Positions 58,908 through 64,000 of a stretch of DNA of 64,000 nucleotides are shown in pieces. The translations under genes were made by a program, and so were the position numbers. Numbering within the stretch: position 1 is the stretch's first letter; each line of letters begins with the position of its first letter. This DNA is from Diadema setosum. Its lineage: Eukaryota; Echinodermata; Echinoidea; Diadematoida; Diadematidae. Under the pieces are notes generated by a model. The model saw nothing but the letters and a program-made list of their open reading frames with translations. It had not been told where the DNA came from and searched no databases. Where the stretch lies: contig NC_092702.1 of the NCBI RefSeq assembly GCF_964275005.1, positions 10,226,528-10,290,527 of the forward strand, written 5' to 3'.

Positions 58908-60407
58908 TTGCATTATTTTAATTTTAAGAATAGGATTAAACGGAAGTGTAAAGGGAAACCTATGAGAGAGAAGGAGCAAATGCTGGCTGACATTAAGACT
59001 GTTGCTAGTAGTTACAAGAAATTGTTGAGAAGAAAGAAGAAGGCATATAGTAAATCACTGCATGATCATCTTCGTATACTTAAAAAGGATAGCCCGCAGG
59101 AGTACTGGAAGTTACTGAATGGCCGTAAGCGTGACTCCTGTGCGAAAAAGGTCCCTTTGGTTGATTTTGTGCGTCATTTTAGTAAACTGAATTCGGTTCG
59201 AAAATTAATTTCAATTCCAAAGTATGATTTGGATGGATCAACAGGTAATAATGAGTTATATGCACCAATTGTAATTGATGAAGTCATTAAGATGGTTCAG
59301 AAGTTAAGGAATAATAAGGCATGTGGTACTGATTTGATTAGGAATGAATTTTTAAAACATTGTTCAAGTCGTGTTTTGGATTGTATTACAATGTACTTTA
59401 ATATAATTTTGGAAAGTGGTTTAGTTCCAAAAGACTGGTGTCTCGGTACTATAGTACCAATTTTTAAGAAAAAGGGAAGGGATACAGACCCAGATAATTA
59501 TCGTGGAATAACACTTTTAAGCTGTTTGGGGAAATTATTCACTTCTATTTTGAATCATAGGATAACAACTTACCATAATAATCAAGGTATGCTTGGAGAA
59601 GAACAAGCTGGCTTTCGGGCTGGATATTCTACAATGGATCATGCCTTTGTTTTGAAAACTTTAATTGATATACATTTGTCTAAACGCAAACGAATTTATT
59701 GTGCATTCACTGACTTTAAGAAAGCCTTTGATATGGTTGATAGGGTATCACTTTGGCATAAAATGTTGAGGTCTGGGGTGGATGGTAAGGTGTTTACAGT
59801 TATAAAGAATATGTATGCTCAAGCCAAATCTTGTGTATTAGTAGGTGGTCAACATTCTGAGGCTTTTCAGTGTAATGTTGGTGTACGGCAGGGTGAAAAT
59901 TTATCGCCTCTGCTTTTTGCATTATATCTCAATGATTTTGAATCGTTCTTGAGTTGCCGTTTCAAAGGACTACAGTTTTTGTTTGAAAAAGTTAGTGTTG
60001 ATATTTTAGACAAAGAAGTCAATGAGGATCTTATTATACATTTATATACATTGTTGTATGCAGACGACACTCTTATTTTAGCCGACAGTGCAGAAGAGCT
60101 TCAGTTGGCTTTGAATGCATTGCATCGATATTGTATAGATTGGAAGTTAAGTGTCAATGCTACAAAAACTAAAGTCCTGATTTTCTCAAGAGGCAAAGTA
60201 CGTAACTTTCCATTGTTCAGTTTTGGTGAAGACAAACTTGATGTAGTGGATGATTTTGTTTATTTAGGTATTCAATTTAATTACAATGGAAGTTTTAAGA
60301 AGGCTATTTCTAAACAGGTGACACAGGCAAGAAAAGCACCTTTTTTCTATGTCACTAAAGGTTCAGAAACTCAAGCTTCCTGTGGATATTCAATGCGAAC
60401 TGTTTGA
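58908..60407 (+). pseudogene. LINE ORF2 reverse transcriptase segment
   Basis: 499 open codons with reverse-transcriptase motifs in order: fingers (NNKACGTDLIRNEFLK), NYRGITLLS, FKKAFDMVD (first catalytic Asp), RQGENLSPLLF and YADDTLILAD (catalytic DD pair). It is part of the larger LINE, whose frame is broken on both sides, so it is not an independent gene. Confidence 0.93.
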
Positions 60408-61293
60408 TCAGTTAGTGTTACCAATACTATTGTACGGGTGTGAAGTTTGGGGTTTTGAGGATTTGAGTCAAATCGAAATTTTTCATAGGAAATTCTTGAA
60501 ATCGTTGTTATGTGTAAATAAATTTACACCAGATTGTATGGTATATGCAGAAACCGGGAGAACACGACTGGCTAATACTGTTAAATATCGTATGGTTAGC
60601 TTCTGGCTGAGGATCATAAAGGGTTCTTCTGCTAAATATTCATTCAGGTTTTATACACTCCAAAGATTAATAAGTCAACAGGACACGACCTTTGTATTTA
60701 AGTGGATATCTCATATTGAGGAAATTTTAAACAATGCTGGTCTTGGTGTTGCATGGCTGAGAAAAGGGGAAGGATTAAGTAATAACTGGATATCAAGCAC
60801 CTTGAAGCTGAGATTAAGTGATATGTCTAAACAGGATTTGATGGCAAATGTTTGGTCAAATAGAGTATGTTTAAATTATAGGATTTTTAAGACGAATAGT
60901 CTCTTTGAAAGGTATTTAGTCCAGTTGAGTAAAAGGGATAGAATTTCATTGAGCCGTTTTAGATGTAGGTCAAATCAGTTGCCACTTAATAATAGAAGAT
61001 TAATGTACAGTCATTTTGATGACAGGGATGTTCATTGCCCTTGTCCGTGTGATAGACATGCAACGGGTGATGAATTTCACTATGTTTTCGTTTGCCCCTT
61101 CTTTGAAAAGGAAAGAAAGTTATATTTAAGCAATCATTATTTGGTTAAACGTCCTTGCTCATTACACATGTCCAGATTATTTTCATGCTCGCATTTAGGA
61201 CAGCTTAAAAGATTAGTATTATTTGTGAGGCTGATCATGTCATATTTTGCAAGTTTGCAGAAGCCTGAACAAGTTGAGTGTACTGTATCGTAA
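60349..61293 (+). pseudogene. LINE ORF2 C-terminal segment
   Basis: It continues the reverse transcriptase in another frame: VLPILLYGCEVWGFEDLSQI is the conserved post-thumb motif, then a helical region, and then CPCPCDRHATGDEFHYVFVC, a Cys/His cluster typical of the C-terminus in I/Nimb/Jockey-type LINEs. It ends in TAA at 61293, followed by a ~280-bp 3' UTR. Confidence 0.88.
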
Positions 61294-62104
61294 TCGTCAA
61301 GAAAGAAAATATTGTAATACTCGATGTCTAGTACATATTTTGTTGTTGTATGTCACGATTGTTTGGTCGTATGGTTCATACGATTAGTTAACCTTGCTTA
61401 CCAATTTGTATATCACTGTATGTTTAGTAGGTATAGACTATTTTATATACATCATTGTAATATATCACAAACATGTATTCTTTTTATATTGTAATGACCA
61501 TATCTTGTATTTATGTGTTGTACTCTCATACCCCAGAATGGGGTCGGAAGAGTCGAATAAAATCTAAAATCTAATAGACATTTTGTATGACTTTCTGCCA
61601 TTTCAAATTACTTCAGAGGGATTCCTTTGCAGATAAGTCAGGCCTCACCCGCCGCCCAGAAACAGAAACTTGCAGGAAAACATATGCATACACACACACA
61701 AACAGACAGAGGACAAGCATGTTATCACAGTAGTACATGCAACGATACTCTATGGCAGGTCGGCATGCAAATAGCAGGTAAGTGGCACGCGTCTAGCAGG
61801 TAAAACGCAAGTACTGAACTCTTTAACATCTTTCATGTCCACCCGCAGAAATTGTTCTGCTCGTACTCGCAACAAGCCCGCGCAACTTGTCCGGAGGCAC
61901 AGCTGCCCGCCGGAAAGGTGTGACACGCAGCACACCGTAACACACAGACAGACACACGCACACACCTCCCCCGCCGAACTCTCCACTACTATACCCACAC
62001 ACACGCACTCGTCTCCGTACACGTACACATTATTTTACAAAAAGTGCACTGCTATATCCTATAGAAGTGAGTCTATTTATATCAACATACTATAGTACTT
62101 GTCG

Positions 62105-62262
62105 TTTTCACGTTTGTGGGCGACGTTTGAAATCATTTCTACATTAGTGGGCGTTTTCTACATTTGTGGGCGATGTTAAATTTTTACATTTGTGGTCGAT
62201 TTTCTACATTTGTGGGCGATGTATTTTTACATTTGTGGGCGTTTTTACATTTGTGGGTTTAA
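62105..62262. repeat. Array of TTTTTACATTTGTGGGCG units, right end of hAT-like element
   Basis: About eight units, the reverse complement of the left array. Spacing and spacer words (GATGTATTTTTAC) match the left array closely enough to be one inverted repeat. Confidence 0.88.
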
Positions 62263-62530
62263 CATGCCTCCCTGTACAGACCGATCTTTTGGTCAACATG
62301 CTGATAAGCAGTGGTTGCACTATTACTGGGTTGCACACACTTGGTTTGTGGTTGGTACAGAGCCTAACTAGAAAACTTCTGCTTTGGTACATTGGCAGCA
62401 GGCCTAGGGAGGTGAGAATCGCTGGTATACCGGCTGGAATGCTGCTGCAACATTTTTTATTTGATTATTAGTATTTTTTTTTAATTAATTTATTTTTTTA
62501 TGGGGGGGGGGGTGCTTTAGTGCGTGTATG

Positions 62531-62973
62531 CAGGGCTCGACACTAACGATGGCCCGGTGGCCCGGGGCCACCAAAAATGAAAGTCGGGCCACCAAATTTA
62601 AAAAAAGGGCAAATTTGGTGGCCCGCCTCGGGCCACCAAAATTTTTTTAAAAGTGTCATTTACGATGTATTTATGTTAAGATGTTGCAACCCATGTGCCT
62701 GTCAATGAATATTCATACTTAGTCTTACCATTCAGCAGTCAAATTTGTTTAAAGGATGGATGAAAAGGACTGAATGAGTGCCTGAGAGTGAGTGTTGCGA
62801 GTTTGCTGAGGTTTATTTATGAGTAGACATGTCCAGCTTCCAATTCTTACTATGATAAAACTTAAATATTTGACTTATCCAAAAAAAAAAAAATAACGTT
62901 TTTTATTGTTTTTTAGAGGCCACCAATTTTTTTCTCTCGGGCCACCAAATAAAAAAGTTAGTGTGGAGCCCTG
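62531..62973. mobile_element. hAT-like MITE with GGCCACCAAAA arms
   Basis: The ends are CAGGGCTCGACACTAAC and GTTAGTGTGGAGCCCTG. GGGCCACCAAAAA blocks lie inside each end. The flanks GTGTATG and GTTTATG may be a decayed duplication. This copy lacks the tandem array of its two relatives. Confidence 0.85.
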
Positions 62974-62993
62974 GTTTATGTATGTGTGTTTGT

Positions 62994-63042
62994 TTTGTTG
63001 TTGTTGTTGTTGTTGTTGTTGTTTGTGTGTGTGTGTGTGTGA
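62994..63042 (+). repeat. TTG and GT microsatellites
   Basis: About nine TTG units followed by about nine GT units. Further T/G homopolymers lie at 63086-63111. Reading frames here are microsatellite artefacts. Confidence 0.88.
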
Positions 63043-63179
63043 GTGTGTGTTTGTTTGCATGTTTGTTTGTTGTTGTTGTTGGGGTTTTTTTTTTTTTGGG
63101 GGGGGGGGGGTTCGGCATGCAGCACGACGACAGCACGACTAAATTGGTATCTTCTGTGCACAAAGTGTCATACTGATGT

Positions 63180-64000
63180 ACATGTAGGTCCTCGGTTATA
63201 CATGTATTTTCAGAGGTATAATGTCAGAGGTTTGGTATACAATCCATGACTGTGTGTGTCATTAATGATTTTCGTGGGACCCTCCTTATCGGATGCAATG
63301 AATTTCATGTCACTGGATTTCTTTTCTTTTCCTATTAATTTTATATGAACTAAAACGCAAGGGCAATAAGCCTTCCTTTCTTGCTCGCCATCGAGATCGG
63401 AGCAAGGGGGCAGATAACACTAGAAAACAAACAATGACTAAAATGCCTACTCAAAACATATAAATCCAAACAAAGTCCCACTACATTCTATCAAGACATT
63501 ATCAGATATGCAATAGTTTCATCATTCACCATATTCTATGCAAGAAAAGAATAGAACGGGGGGATGTTAATCACTTAGAAAGTAACATGTAAGAATGAAA
63601 GGCACTTAGTAATAATGTAGTAATCATGTAGAATTATTACATTAATTGGGTAAATGTAATGATTTACTGGAATGACATTTGGCACTTATCCCAAAAAAGT
63701 GTATAAATTGATAAAGTTGGATTGCCACGCGACATCTTGGAAATGCATTTACAGCGGATATAAATGATTTATTCAAATTTCACTTGATCAGTTAGAAAAT
63801 TTGATGGAGCATCCTGGACAAAATAACGAAACGAGTCATTGGTAATACAGTGTATGTGTACTACGTGTGGAAATGTATTTAATTTTGTGTAATTAATGTT
63901 GTGTAATTGTTGTCAACCTCACATATTTGTTATATTGTTATTTATTCACTGTGTAAGTATTTGTAAGTGTGTCATTACCTGCCATGTGTCCAGAATAGGA
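63180..64000. other. AT-rich end of window, nothing recognised
   Basis: No coding segment, repeat pair or RNA gene could be supported here. Confidence 0.5.

Larger units (their letters stand above)
57825..61575 (+). mobile_element. Non-LTR retrotransposon (LINE), 5'-truncated, ORF2 with endonuclease and reverse transcriptase
   Basis: In order: an APE-type endonuclease part (SYDVPFCLVGDFNSRTG near 58110-58170), a reverse transcriptase in an open stretch 58908-60407 (NYRGITLLSCLGKL, FTDFKKAFDMVDR, VGVRQGENLSPLLFALYLND, LLYADDTLILADS), and a C-terminal region 60349-61293 with a Cys/His cluster (CPCPCDRHATGDEFHYVFVCP). The coding run is broken by a frameshift near 58270-58310, a stop at 58863, and a frameshift near a T-run at ~60340. 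The 3' end has AATAAAATCTAAAATCTAAT, and AGACATT flanks both sides (57818-57824, 61576-61582) as a likely 7-bp target duplication. The clade is uncertain; the I/Nimb or Jockey group is plausible. Confidence 0.9.
56583..62274. mobile_element. 5.7-kb hAT-like element with long, array-bearing inverted ends
   Basis: Both ends read inward CAGGGAGG then a variable stretch and AACCCACAAATGTAAAAACG. The 8-mer TACAGACC flanks both sides (56576-56583 and 62275-62282; its last C overlaps the left end). Inverted similarity extends several hundred bp and includes TCTTACCTGCTA-type sequence at ~56873 and ~61800 (inverted). The interior has been invaded by a TTAA MITE (56905-57465) and a LINE (57825-61575). 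No transposase was seen, so it is probably non-autonomous. CAGGG ends plus 8-bp duplications are hAT hallmarks. Confidence 0.8.

Noticed and set aside
62875-63249. Several frames of poly-Cys/Val, Gln or Thr
   Set aside because: They are translations of TTG and GT microsatellites.
1-64000. Prokaryote-style systems (operons, CRISPR, toxin-antitoxin, prophage)
   Set aside because: Spliced host genes, LINEs and MITEs show animal nuclear DNA. The regular arrays seen are transposon or satellite units, not CRISPR.

Overview
The window is animal nuclear DNA: AT-rich, with multi-exon genes that use GT-AG introns and very dense transposon and foldback-repeat content. Two conserved host genes can be rebuilt exon by exon. 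The repeat landscape (marine-invertebrate style foldbacks, TTAA-flanked MITEs, repeats rich in TTTGACC or in GGAC/GGTC microsatellites, CR1-like and other LINEs, a Tc1-like transposon) suggests a deuterostome invertebrate such as an echinoderm, hemichordate or lancelet. The phylum is an inference and is not proven by the sequence.

Layout. 1-1186: a foldback element. 1190-5044: non-coding, with a GC-rich island of short CGCACGG/CCGTGCG palindromes at 4490-4812. 5045-20362 (+): the last seven recognisable exons of DYNC2I2 (WDR34), the WD40 intermediate chain of cytoplasmic dynein-2, which drives retrograde intraflagellar transport in cilia. Its introns hold a LINE fragment flanked by an 82-bp duplication, a small TA-flanked MITE, and a pogo-like element that itself contains a hAT-like element carrying a tandem array. 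20859-31215: only repeats, including a family whose ~150-bp units carry RFX X-box-like palindromes, two nested TTAA MITEs, and several foldbacks. 32330-33130: a broken Ty3/Gypsy fossil. 33517-35410: an apparently whole Tc1-like transposon with an open 342-residue DD34E transposase. 36645-39886: more nested repeats.

40497-56410 (-): all six coding exons of a homologue of PAAT (human C10orf88), an ATPase-like protein associated with mitochondrial ABC transporters. The reading frame is closed at 405 residues with matching splice phases throughout. Its introns hold GC-rich and palindromic foldback elements, and intron 1 contains a CR1-like LINE fragment.

56583-62274: a 5.7-kb element with hAT-like ends (CAGGGAGG, 8-bp duplication TACAGACC). 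Its ends carry arrays of an ACAAATGTAAAAA motif, and it has been invaded by a TTAA MITE and a 3.75-kb LINE. A related unoccupied site lies at 52719-52726. 62531-64000: another hAT-like MITE, microsatellites, and sequence in which I see no gene.

The two host genes point away from the centre and show no obvious functional coupling beyond linkage. I found no operons, CRISPR arrays or rRNA, and no convincing tRNA. I saw no clearly new multi-gene system. The most novel material is in the structure of the repeats.
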